Shown piece by piece: positions 1 to 7,528 of a DNA stretch of 64,000 nt (its first letter is position 1; every line of letters starts with the position of its first letter). Made by a program: the position numbers and the translations under genes. Origin of the DNA: WLJO01 sp032117595 (GTDB lineage Bacteria; Actinomycetota; Acidimicrobiia; Acidimicrobiales; Ilumatobacteraceae); assembly GCA_032117595.1 (NCBI GenBank), contig JAULYZ010000004.1:1-64000 (forward strand), read 5' to 3'. Under the pieces are notes generated by a model that was not told the origin of the DNA, did not search any database, and worked only from the letters and a program-made list of their open reading frames with translations.

Positions 1-1
1 A

Positions 2-2032
2 TCCGACGATGACCTCCTGGTGGCGGTGGCGATCCCGACCCCCGAGCGAATTTTCCAGATCGGCGAGTTGTTGCGGCGTGGCGTATCCGTCGACCGGGTG
101 CACGCTGCCTGCGCGGTCGACCCATGGTTCCTCGACCAGATGCTGATGCTGGTGGAGGAACGGGCTGAGTTGGCGCCGAAGCAGCCTGCCACTCTGTCGC
201 GTGCCGATTGGCGGCGCGCCAAGCGCCTCGGGTTCTCCGACGCACAGCTCGGGTACCTCTGGGGCGTCGAGGAGTCTGCGGTACGCGCTGCTCGCCTTGC
301 TGCGGGCGTGATCCCCACCTTCAAGACGGTCGACACGTGCTCTGCAGAATTCGCTGCGCGCACTCCCTACCACTACTCCACCTACGAGGACGAGAACGAG
401 GTGGCGGCATCGTCGCGTCCGAAGGTGGTGATTCTCGGCTCGGGCCCCAACCGGATCGGTCAGGGCATCGAGTTCGACTACTGCTGCGTCCACGCGTCCT
501 TCGCCCTGCGCGATGCGGGGTTCGAGACCATCATGGTGAACTGCAACCCCGAGACCGTGTCCACCGACTACGACACGAGCGACCGGCTCTACTTCGAACC
601 TCTCACCCGTGAGGACGTCCTCAATGTCATCGCAGCCGAGACCGAGTCCTCCGGCGGAACGCCGCCGCGCGTGATCGTCTCGCTGGGTGGTCAGACACCG
701 CTCAAGCTCAGTGGGGAGATACCGGCCGGTCTGGTCGCCGGTACCTCGTCTGCCTCGATCGATCTGGCCGAGGACAGGGCGAAGTGGAATGAACTGTGCG
801 AGCAACTCCTGATACCGCAGCCACCGGGTGGCACGGCGGTCGACCTCGCACAGGCGCGGATCATCACCTCTCGCATCGGCTTCCCGGTGCTCGTCCGCCC
901 GAGTTACGTGCTCGGCGGTCGGGCGATGCGGATCGTGGAGGACGACACCGCGCTCGAGCAAGCCATGGCCGAGTTGAGCGGGTTCGGAAGCCTCGGCCGG
1001 GAAGGTGGGCTCTCGGCCGAGCGCCCGGTCCTCATCGACCGCTTCCTCGACGACGCAACCGAGGTGGACGTTGACGCCATCCGCGACCACACCGGCGAAG
1101 TGCTCATCGGCGGCGTCATGGAACACGTCGAGGCAGCGGGTGTCCATTCGGGCGACTCTGCGTGTGCGATCCCGCCGCAGACGCTGCCGACCTGGGTCGT
1201 CGAGGTGATCTCCAGCTACACCGCCGCAATCGCCAACGCCCTCGATGTACGCGGACTCATCAATGTTCAGTACGCAGTGCAGGGCACATCGGTCTACGTG
1301 ATCGAGGCGAACCCCCGTGCCAGCCGCACCGTTCCGTTCGTGGCCAAGGCGACCGGTGTCCCGCTCGCCAAGGTCGCCACGCGGGTCATGCTCGGGGCAA
1401 CCCTTGCCGAGCTACGGGTCGAGGGTTTGCTCAACGAACCGACGCGTGGTGACCACGTGTCGGTGAAGGAGGCGGTGCTCCCGTTCAACCGGTTCCCCGA
1501 GGTCGACACGGCGCTCGGGCCCGAGATGCGCTCCACCGGAGAGGTCATGGGGATCGACAGTTCGTTCGGGCGTGCCTTCTTCAAGGCCGAGACGGCGGCA
1601 GGAACCACGCTTCCCGAGAGCGGGATGATCTTCCTGTCGCTCAACGATGCCGACAAGCCAGCTGGGATCTCGTTGGCAAAGCGTTTCCGTGCCCTCGGTA
1701 TGCGCATCGCCGCCACCTACGGAACAGCCGATTACCTCGAGCGTTTCGGTGTGCGGGTGGACCAACGCGTGGCGAAGATCGCCGACCACCGCGAGGGGAC
1801 GGACCCCACTGCTGTCGACCTGATCGAGGCGGGCGAGGTGACCTTCGTGGTGAACACACCGCGGGGGAGTGGGCCGCGCAGCGACGGACAGCAGATCCGC
1901 ATTGCGGCGAACGTCAATCGAGTGAGTTCCGTGACCACCGTGGACGCAGCGCTGGCCGCAGTCGAGGGACTTGCCGAAGTGGCAGCGCAGCCGACCACCG
2001 TGCGCAGCCTTCAGGAGTACCACGGGCGATGA
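2..2032 (+). CDS. carB: carbamoyl-phosphate synthase large chain, 3' part
   Basis: C-terminal part (about 676 residues) of the large subunit, which makes carbamoyl phosphate from bicarbonate, ammonia and two ATP for pyrimidine and arginine synthesis. The reading frame is open to the left window edge, so the first ATP-grasp half (about 400 residues) lies outside. Visible in order: an oligomerisation region with DPWFLDQM, the second synthetase half opening with KVVILGSGPNRIGQGIEFDY near visible residue 141, NCNPETVSTDYDTSD, the ATP-grasp with RPSYVLGG, and the MGS-like allosteric domain from about residue 545 (KPAGISLAKRF, ATYGTADYL). Its TGA overlaps the pyrD ATG by 4 bp (ATGA), so the two are translationally coupled. 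Identification is secure. Confidence 0.97.
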   Translation, partial: SDDDLLVAVAIPTPERIFQIGELLRRGVSVDRVHAACAVDPWFLDQMLMLVEERAELAPKQPATLSRADWRRAKRLGFSDAQLGYLWGVEESAVRAARLAAGVIPTFKTVDTCSAEFAARTPYHYSTYEDENEVAASSRPKVVILGSGPNRIGQGIEFDYCCVHASFALRDAGFETIMVNCNPETVSTDYDTSDRLYFEPLTREDVLNVIAAETESSGGTPPRVIVSLGGQTPLKLSGEIPAGLVAGTSSASIDLAEDRAKWNELCEQLLIPQPPGGTAVDLAQARIITSRIGFPVLVRPSYVLGGRAMRIVEDDTALEQAMAELSGFGSLGREGGLSAERPVLIDRFLDDATEVDVDAIRDHTGEVLIGGVMEHVEAAGVHSGDSACAIPPQTLPTWVVEVISSYTAAIANALDVRGLINVQYAVQGTSVYVIEANPRASRTVPFVAKATGVPLAKVATRVMLGATLAELRVEGLLNEPTRGDHVSVKEAVLPFNRFPEVDTALGPEMRSTGEVMGIDSSFGRAFFKAETAAGTTLPESGMIFLSLNDADKPAGISLAKRFRALGMRIAATYGTADYLERFGVRVDQRVAKIADHREGTDPTAVDLIEAGEVTFVVNTPRGSGPRSDGQQIRIAANVNRVSSVTTVDAALAAVEGLAEVAAQPTTVRSLQEYHGR

Positions 2033-2982
2033 GCCGACCTGTGCCCGCCTCCTCGCCGCCCGCGTTGCAGGCGCGCATCGGCTCGGTGACGCTGCCGAAC
2101 CCGGTCCTCACAGCGTCGGGAACCGCCGGGCACGGAGCCGAGTTGTCGGAGTACTTCGACCTCTCCCTCCTCGGTGCGCACGTGGTGAAGTCGCTTGCGC
2201 CGTACGAGTGGGCGGGGAATCCCTCGCCACGGGTCCACCCCGTTGCGGCAGGCATGGTGAACGCAGTGGGCCTGCAGGGTCCCGGTGTGACGCGATGGCG
2301 CAGTGACGACCTGCCGGCGCTCGAGGCGGCGGGTGTGCGCGTCGTGGTGAGCATCTGGGGTCGGAGGGTCTCCGACTATGCAGAAGCTGCCGCACTGCTT
2401 GCCGATGCCGGCCCCTCGGTGATTGCGGTCGAGGTCAACCTCTCGTGCCCGAACCTGGAGGGTCGATCGGGGATCTTCGCGCACGACCCTGCACTCTGCG
2501 CCGAGGTGATGCGTGAGGTGCAAGTCTGCGGTCGACCCTGCTGGGCGAAATTGTCGCCGAACACGGATCGAATCGTGGAGGTCGCTGGCGCGGTCGCCGG
2601 TGCGGGCGCGCAGGCTGTCACGCTGGTGAACACGGTGCTCGGGATGGCGGTCGACACGCGTACCGGTCGGCCGGTGCTGGGTAATGGTGGTGGAGGCCTC
2701 TCTGGCCCTGCGATCCATCCGGTTGCGGTGCGAGCGGTGCACGACGTGCGCGCAGCGCACCGCGACCTGCCGATCATCGGAGTGGGCGGAGTGGTGGATG
2801 CCCTGGGTGCCATCGAACTGCTCATGGCAGGGGCACATGCGATTCAGGTCGGCACCGCCACCTTCGCCGACCCGCGGGCGCCGCTGAACGTCCTCCAGGG
2901 TCTTCGGGAGTGGGTCGAACGCGAGGGCATCCGTCAGCTGGACGACATCATCGGCATCGCCCATCGCGGGGGGAGAACATGA
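2029..2982 (+). CDS. pyrD: dihydroorotate dehydrogenase, class 1
   Basis: Oxidises dihydroorotate to orotate in pyrimidine synthesis. The 317-residue protein has the FMN-barrel signatures TASGTAGHG, NLSCPN (Cys140 is the class 1 catalytic base; class 2 enzymes have Ser), and the C-terminal GVGGVVDALGAIELLMAGA phosphate-binding region. It lacks the N-terminal membrane helix of class 2 enzymes. LVNTVLGMAVD and the lack of a fumarate-type active-site loop fit class 1B, which normally needs the flavin/2Fe-2S subunit PyrK; no pyrK is next to it here. It sits between carB and pyrF with 4-bp overlaps on both sides. The subclass is an inference. Confidence 0.95.
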   Translation: MSRPVPASSPPALQARIGSVTLPNPVLTASGTAGHGAELSEYFDLSLLGAHVVKSLAPYEWAGNPSPRVHPVAAGMVNAVGLQGPGVTRWRSDDLPALEAAGVRVVVSIWGRRVSDYAEAAALLADAGPSVIAVEVNLSCPNLEGRSGIFAHDPALCAEVMREVQVCGRPCWAKLSPNTDRIVEVAGAVAGAGAQAVTLVNTVLGMAVDTRTGRPVLGNGGGGLSGPAIHPVAVRAVHDVRAAHRDLPIIGVGGVVDALGAIELLMAGAHAIQVGTATFADPRAPLNVLQGLREWVEREGIRQLDDIIGIAHRGGRT

Positions 2983-3803
2983 CCGGGTCCACCACCATCA
3001 CCACGCTCCTGGAGCGCGCCTGGGCGGAGTCCCGGTCGCTGCTGTGCGTGGGTCTGGACCCGGAGCCCTCCCGCTTCCCCGGCCAACTCTCCGGCAAGCC
3101 GGGAGCCGTCTTTGAGTTCTGTCGAGACATCGTCGATGCCACCCACGACCTCGTGTGCGCCTTCAAGCCCCAGATCGCGTACTTCGCCGCCGTCGGCGCC
3201 GAGGCGGCGCTCGAGCGGGTGATTGGGCACATCCGCAGCGTTGCGCCCCGTGTGCCGGTGATCCTGGATGCCAAGCGCGGCGACATCGGGCCCACCGCCG
3301 TTCAGTACGCACGTGAGGCGTTCGACCGGTACGGCGCCGACGCGGTCACGGTGAACCCGTATCTCGGCTACGACACCATCGAGCCGTTCGTCGACGCCGG
3401 GAGCGTGTTCGTGCTCTGCCGCACGTCCAACCCGGGCAGCGGCGACCTGCAGTCGCTCGCTGTCGACGGTGAGCCGCTGTACCGGCGTGTCGCTCGCGAC
3501 CTTGTGGAGCGCTTCGGCGCATCAGGCCGTCTGGGTCTGGTGGTTGGGGCCACGTATCCGGCTGAACTCGGAGAGGTGCGTCGTGCCGTCGGGACGGTTC
3601 CGCTGCTCGTGCCCGGGATCGGCGCGCAGGGCGGCGACGTCGAGGCACTCGCAACTGCTCTGACGCCTGCGGGCGGCGCGGTCGTGAACTCCTCACGCGC
3701 AGTGCTGTATGCCTCGGGTGGCCCCGACTTCGCCGAGGCGAGCCGTCGGGTGGCGCTCGAGACTCGGGATTCGCTCGCCGGCGTCTGGTCCCGCACGGTG
3801 TGA
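2979..3803 (+). CDS. pyrF: orotidine 5'-phosphate decarboxylase
   Basis: Converts OMP to UMP, the last step of de novo UMP synthesis. The 274-residue protein is of the longer actinobacterial type 2 family: CVGLDPEPSRFP near the N-terminus, CAFKPQIAYF, and the catalytic DAKRGDI at residues 97-103 with Lys99. I chose ATG 2979, which overlaps the pyrD stop as ATGA and is preceded by a G-rich Shine-Dalgarno (GGGGGGAG); the frame is open further upstream, but that stretch lies inside pyrD and looks non-native. An imperfect hairpin follows the stop codon before mihF. Confidence 0.96.
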   Translation: MTGSTTITTLLERAWAESRSLLCVGLDPEPSRFPGQLSGKPGAVFEFCRDIVDATHDLVCAFKPQIAYFAAVGAEAALERVIGHIRSVAPRVPVILDAKRGDIGPTAVQYAREAFDRYGADAVTVNPYLGYDTIEPFVDAGSVFVLCRTSNPGSGDLQSLAVDGEPLYRRVARDLVERFGASGRLGLVVGATYPAELGEVRRAVGTVPLLVPGIGAQGGDVEALATALTPAGGAVVNSSRAVLYASGGPDFAEASRRVALETRDSLAGVWSRTV

Positions 3804-3806
3804 GCC

Positions 3807-3822
3807 GGTGATTTCCGTCACC
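3807..3822 (+). terminator. weak hairpin after pyrF
   Basis: GGTGA (3807-3811), loop TTTCCG, TCACC (3818-3822), extendable by outer CC/GG pairs across one bulged C. There is no T tract, so it is only a possible terminator or attenuation point separating the pyrimidine operon from mihF. Confidence 0.3.
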
Positions 3823-3862
3823 CGGCCCCCGAGGGTGCCGCGTCGGGGCCCGTATCGACCGG

Positions 3863-3868
3863 TACGGT
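3863..3868 (+). promoter_or_regulatory. -10 hexamer TACGGT, mihF
   Basis: TACGGT ends 6 nt before the mihF ATG at 3875 and there is no Shine-Dalgarno between them, so transcription would begin at or near the start codon (leaderless). Confidence 0.55.
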
Positions 3869-3874
3869 AGGGCA

Positions 3875-4189
3875 ATGGCAACTCCCCCGATTCTCGATCC
3901 TGCTCAGCGGGCAGCGGCACTGGCGAAAGCGGCCGAGGCCCGCGTCGCCCGGGCGGAACTGAAGAACAAGCTCAAGATGGGGTCGATGACCCTGCGTGAG
4001 GCCCTCGAGGCCGCCGACTCCAACCCCGTGGTCGGAAAGCTCAAGGTGCTTGCGCTCCTCGAGTCGCTCCCCGGTCTCGGCAAGGTCAAGGCCCGTCGGC
4101 TCATGGAGGAAATCGGCATCGCCGATTCCCGACGCGTCCAGGGCTTGGGTGCTCAGCAGCGTCAGGCGCTGCTCGAGAAGCTCGGCTGA
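3875..4189 (+). CDS. mihF: integration host factor, actinobacterial type
   Basis: A 104-residue basic nucleoid protein of the actinobacterial IHF family, unrelated in fold to the E. coli IHF/HU dimer. It binds DNA through a helix-two-turn-helix motif and is essential in mycobacteria. Visible are an N-terminal Ala/Lys/Arg-rich helix (residues about 8-35), KLKMGSMTLREAL, and the conserved H2TH core LESLPGLGKVKARRLMEEIG. Position just before gmk and rpoZ is the standard actinobacterial order. The start is supported by a -10 element 6 nt upstream. Ten bases separate it from gmk. Confidence 0.95.
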   Translation: MATPPILDPAQRAAALAKAAEARVARAELKNKLKMGSMTLREALEAADSNPVVGKLKVLALLESLPGLGKVKARRLMEEIGIADSRRVQGLGAQQRQALLEKLG

Positions 4190-4198
4190 CCCGCCGCC

Positions 4199-4759
4199 GT
4201 GCGGGCGCCCTTGGTCATCATCGTCTCCGGGCCTGGTGGCGTGGGGAAGGGCACGATCGTGTCGGCGCTCGTCGAGCGCGACCCGGCGCTCTGGTTGAGC
4301 CGTTCCTGGACCACACGTGCTCGTCGCGAGGGCGAGTCGGCTGATGCCTATGTGTTCACGACACGTGCCGATTTCGAGCGGCACCGGGATGCGGGTGGCT
4401 TTCTCGAGTTCACCGACTTCCTCGGCAACTACTACGGAACCCCGCTGCCCGAGCCTCCCCCCGGGCGCGACGTGGTGCTCGAGATCGAGTTGCAGGGGGC
4501 AAAGCAGGTCCGCGCTCGGAACCCCGATGCGTTGCTCATCTTCGTCCTGCCGCCGAGCCGGGAGGAGCAGCAGATGCGCCTCACCGGGCGGGGAGACGCT
4601 CCCGACAAGGTGCTCGAGCGTCTTCGCAAGGCCGAGGAGGAAGAGCCCGAGGGGCGGGACCTCGCCGACCACGTGGTGGTCAATGACGACCTCGAGCGGA
4701 CCATTGCCGAGATGGCAGGCATCATCGAGGCGGCACGGCTCGACCGAAGCCCCCGCTAG
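4199..4759 (+). CDS. gmk: guanylate kinase
   Basis: Phosphorylates GMP to GDP using ATP. The 186-residue protein carries the P-loop SGPGGVGKGT at residues 10-19; the fourth residue is Gly where most guanylate kinases have Ser (SGPSGVGKGT). GMP-binding elements follow: SRSWTTRARREGE (the usual TTR.pR.gE), FLEFTDFLGNYYGTP and VVLEIELQGAKQVR. The GTG start at 4199 has no clear Shine-Dalgarno and probably depends on the mihF transcript. The stop codon TAG lies inside the putative rpoZ promoter. Confidence 0.95.
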   Translation: MRAPLVIIVSGPGGVGKGTIVSALVERDPALWLSRSWTTRARREGESADAYVFTTRADFERHRDAGGFLEFTDFLGNYYGTPLPEPPPGRDVVLEIELQGAKQVRARNPDALLIFVLPPSREEQQMRLTGRGDAPDKVLERLRKAEEEEPEGRDLADHVVVNDDLERTIAEMAGIIEAARLDRSPR

Positions 4760-4762
4760 ACT
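4757..4762 (+). promoter_or_regulatory. -10 hexamer TAGACT, rpoZ
   Basis: TAGACT overlaps the gmk stop codon and lies 29 nt before the rpoZ ATG, leaving room for a short leader with GAGG at 4783-4786, 5 nt from the start. No convincing -35 is visible. Confidence 0.4.
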
Positions 4763-4791
4763 TCACCGACCCAGCGATCCGTGAGGTTGTC

Positions 4792-5106
4792 ATGGCACGT
4801 GTGCACGATTCGATGATCAAGCCGCCGATCGAGGAACTCCTCGCTCGGGTGGACTCCAAGTTCAGTCTGGTGACGCTCGCCGCCCGACGGGCCCGGCAGC
4901 TCAACTCCTACTACAGCCACCTTGGTGACGGGCTCGGCACGATTGTTCCGCCCCAGGTCGCATCGATGGGTAAGCCGCTCTCGATGGCCTTCGAGGAAAT
5001 CGCAGCCGACAAGATCAAGTCGATCCCGCCCGCCCCGCCGGCCGAGGAGGTTGCCGAGGACGCAGCCGCCGAGACGGTCGACGCGGGCGACGGCGCTCCT
5101 GCCTGA
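4792..5106 (+). CDS. rpoZ: RNA polymerase omega subunit
   Basis: A 104-residue omega subunit that helps assemble and stabilise the core RNA polymerase by clamping the beta' C-terminus. Motifs include IEELLARVDSKFSLVTLAARRARQ and the actinobacterial KPLSMAFEEIAADKI. The C-terminus is extended by about 25 residues rich in Ala, Glu and Asp, probably disordered. It sits between gmk and coaBC, as in other actinobacteria; the gap to coaBC is only 7 bp, so they are probably co-transcribed. Confidence 0.95.
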   Translation: MARVHDSMIKPPIEELLARVDSKFSLVTLAARRARQLNSYYSHLGDGLGTIVPPQVASMGKPLSMAFEEIAADKIKSIPPAPPAEEVAEDAAAETVDAGDGAPA

Positions 5107-5113
5107 TCCCACG

Positions 5114-6316
5114 ATGGGGGCGCTCGAGGGCAAGCGCATCGTTCTCGGCGTCACGGGCGGGATCGCGGCGTACAAGGCGATCGAGGTCTGTCGACGTCTC
5201 GTCGACGCCGGCGCATGGGTCGCACCGATCCTCACCAAGGGTGCGGAGCACTTCGTCGGGCGCACCACCTTCTCGGCCCTTGCATCGGAACCGGTGCAAT
5301 CCAGCCTCTGGGACGAGGCGGAGCCCATTCCGCACACCCGTCTCGGCCAGGGCGCTGATCTGATCCTCGTGGTACCTGCCACGGCGCGTCTGCTCGGCGC
5401 CTACGCAGCCGGCATCTCGTCTGACCTGCTCACCGCAACGTTGCTCGCCACGCGTGCCCCGGTACTGGTGTGCCCAGCGATGCACACCGAGATGTGGGAG
5501 CACCCCGCGGTGCAGGACAATCTCGCCACGCTGCGTCGGCGAGGGGTGCACGTTCTGGAGCCAGAGGCGGGCCGACTGGCAGGAGGGGACGTGGGTCGCG
5601 GTCGACTTGCCTCACCCGAGGCAATCGTTGGGGCGGTCGAGCGCGCGCTCGTCGTGCCCGATCTTGCGGGCCGTACCGTGCTGGTCACCGCCGGTGGCAC
5701 CCGAGAGCCCATCGACGCCGTACGGGTCATCGCCAACCGTTCCTCGGGCAAGCAGGGCTACGCCGTGGCCGCAGAGGCAGCTGCCCGAGGGGCACGGGTC
5801 ATCCTGGTCTCGACGGTGGATCTCCCGGTTCCCCCCGGAGCGGTCACCCTGGTTCCTGTCGAGACGGCGGCCCAGATGCAGGAGGCCACGAACCGGGTGG
5901 CTCCGGAGGCCGATGTGGTGGTCATGTCTGCCGCCGTGGCCGACTTCCGACCCGTGTCGGCGTCCTCGGGAAAGTTGAAGAAGGAGAGCGGCGTTCCCGA
6001 GATCGTGTTGGAGCGGACCCCCGACATCCTTGCGGGACTCGGCGCGGCCAAGCGGGGCGGTCAGGTCCTCATCGGTTTCGCTGCCGAGACCGCAGACCTG
6101 CTCGCCAACGCCACGGCGAAGCTCGAGCGCAAGAACCTCGACCTCATCGTCGCCAACGATGTCAGCCAGCCCGGGGTGGGGTTCCACCACGACACGAATG
6201 CAGTCACTATCGTTCGTCGGCACGGGGATCCGATTGTTGTGGGGCTCTCCGGCAAGCGGGATGTCGCAAGGGCCGTTGTCGACGCGGCGGTTGCGCTCCT
6301 CTCCCCGCAGAAGTGA
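5114..6316 (+). CDS. coaBC: bifunctional phosphopantothenoylcysteine decarboxylase / phosphopantothenate-cysteine ligase
   Basis: Fused enzyme of coenzyme A synthesis, 400 residues. The CoaC flavoprotein half (residues 1 to about 180) has VTGGIAAYKAIE, the PHTRLGQGAD stretch with the likely catalytic His, VVPATARLL and PAMHTEMWEHP. The CoaB half has TAGGTREPIDAVRVIANRSS, GKQG, MSAAVADFRP and LDLIVANDV. I chose ATG 5114; the frame is open upstream into rpoZ but those residues look like low-complexity read-through. It is followed 18 bp later by metK. Confidence 0.96.
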   Translation: MGALEGKRIVLGVTGGIAAYKAIEVCRRLVDAGAWVAPILTKGAEHFVGRTTFSALASEPVQSSLWDEAEPIPHTRLGQGADLILVVPATARLLGAYAAGISSDLLTATLLATRAPVLVCPAMHTEMWEHPAVQDNLATLRRRGVHVLEPEAGRLAGGDVGRGRLASPEAIVGAVERALVVPDLAGRTVLVTAGGTREPIDAVRVIANRSSGKQGYAVAAEAAARGARVILVSTVDLPVPPGAVTLVPVETAAQMQEATNRVAPEADVVVMSAAVADFRPVSASSGKLKKESGVPEIVLERTPDILAGLGAAKRGGQVLIGFAAETADLLANATAKLERKNLDLIVANDVSQPGVGFHHDTNAVTIVRRHGDPIVVGLSGKRDVARAVVDAAVALLSPQK

Positions 6317-6334
6317 TCTCGAGCAGGAGCAAGT

Positions 6335-7528
6335 ATGCGCAAGTACACCTTTACGTCTGAATCGGTCACGGAGGGTCACCCCGACAAGATGGCCGACCAG
6401 ATCTCCGACGCAGTCCTCGATGCGATCCTCGCAGAGGACAGCGAAGGACGGGTGGCGTGCGAGACGCTGCTCACGACAGGCCTCTGTGTCGTGGCGGGCG
6501 AGATCTCCACGCGCGGGTACGTCGACATCCCGCGTCTTGCGCGCGAGACCATCAAGGAAATCGGCTACGACAACGCCCTCTACGGCTTCGACGGCAACAC
6601 CTGCGGTGTCATCGTGTCGATCGACGAGCAGAGCACCGACATCGCGGTCGGCGTCGACCGCTCCGAGGAACTGCGCGGCGGGAAGAGCGGCGAGGACATC
6701 ATCAACGCGCAGGGTGCTGGTGACCAGGGAATGATGTTCGGCTACGCGTGCGACGAGACCGCCGATCTCATGCCACTGCCGATCTGGCTCGCACACCGAC
6801 TGGCCGAGCAGCTCACCGAGGTCCGCAAGAGCGGTGCCATTCCGTATCTCCGCCCGGACGGAAAGACACAGGTCACCTTCGACTACGAGGACGGTCGACC
6901 CGTCCGTCTCCGAACCGTGCTCATCTCGACGCAGCACGCTCCCGGCATCGACCGCGACACTGTGATCCGTCCCGACCTGATCGAGCAGGTCATCGCACCG
7001 ATGGTGCCCGAGGCGTTCCGGGGCGATGGGTACTCGGTGTACATCAACCCCACCGGAGTGTTCGAGAAGGGCGGTCCGCACGCGGACACCGGCCTGACGG
7101 GTCGCAAGATCATCGTCGACACCTATGGGGGAATGGGCCGCCATGGTGGCGGGGCGTTCAGCGGCAAGGACCCTTCCAAGGTGGATCGCTCGGCGGCGTA
7201 CGCGGCCCGGTGGGTCGCGAAGCACGTGGTGGCCTCGGGCGCTGCGAGTCGCTGCGAGGTGCAGGTTGCGTACGCGATCGGCATGGCTCACCCGGTGTCG
7301 ATCCTTGTGGAGACCTTTGGTACCGAGCGAGTGGCGGTCGAGCGCATCGAACAGGCCGTGCGCGATGTGTTCGACCTGCGTCCCGGCGCCATTGTCCGGG
7401 ATCTCGATCTCAAGCGACCGATCTACCGCAAGACCGCTGCGTACGGTCACTTCGGTCGTCACCTCGATGCCTTCACCTGGGAACACCTGAGCCGCCTCGA
7501 CGCGTTCAAGGCAGCAGTCGGCGGGTGA
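6335..7528 (+). CDS. metK: S-adenosylmethionine synthetase
   Basis: Makes SAM from methionine and ATP. The 397-residue protein is full length: FTSESVTEGHPDKMADQISD at the N-terminus (His of the triphosphate site), GAGDQGMMFGYACDET near residue 128, and GGGAFSGKDPSKVDRS (the P-loop-like motif) near residue 271. The start ATG has GGAG in GCAGGAGCAAGT. Only 18 bp separate it from coaBC, so no SAM riboswitch fits there. Its TGA overlaps the GTG start of priA (GTGA). Confidence 0.98.
   Translation: MRKYTFTSESVTEGHPDKMADQISDAVLDAILAEDSEGRVACETLLTTGLCVVAGEISTRGYVDIPRLARETIKEIGYDNALYGFDGNTCGVIVSIDEQSTDIAVGVDRSEELRGGKSGEDIINAQGAGDQGMMFGYACDETADLMPLPIWLAHRLAEQLTEVRKSGAIPYLRPDGKTQVTFDYEDGRPVRLRTVLISTQHAPGIDRDTVIRPDLIEQVIAPMVPEAFRGDGYSVYINPTGVFEKGGPHADTGLTGRKIIVDTYGGMGRHGGGAFSGKDPSKVDRSAAYAARWVAKHVVASGAASRCEVQVAYAIGMAHPVSILVETFGTERVAVERIEQAVRDVFDLRPGAIVRDLDLKRPIYRKTAAYGHFGRHLDAFTWEHLSRLDAFKAAVGG

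Noticed and set aside
6317..6334. SAM riboswitch upstream of metK
   Set aside because: Only 18 bp separate coaBC from metK, too short for a riboswitch.
5612..7486. Long open frame on the minus strand over coaBC and metK
   Set aside because: It is antisense to two clear enzymes, its protein is rich in His, Arg and Asp with no motif, and long antisense frames are expected in GC-rich DNA.
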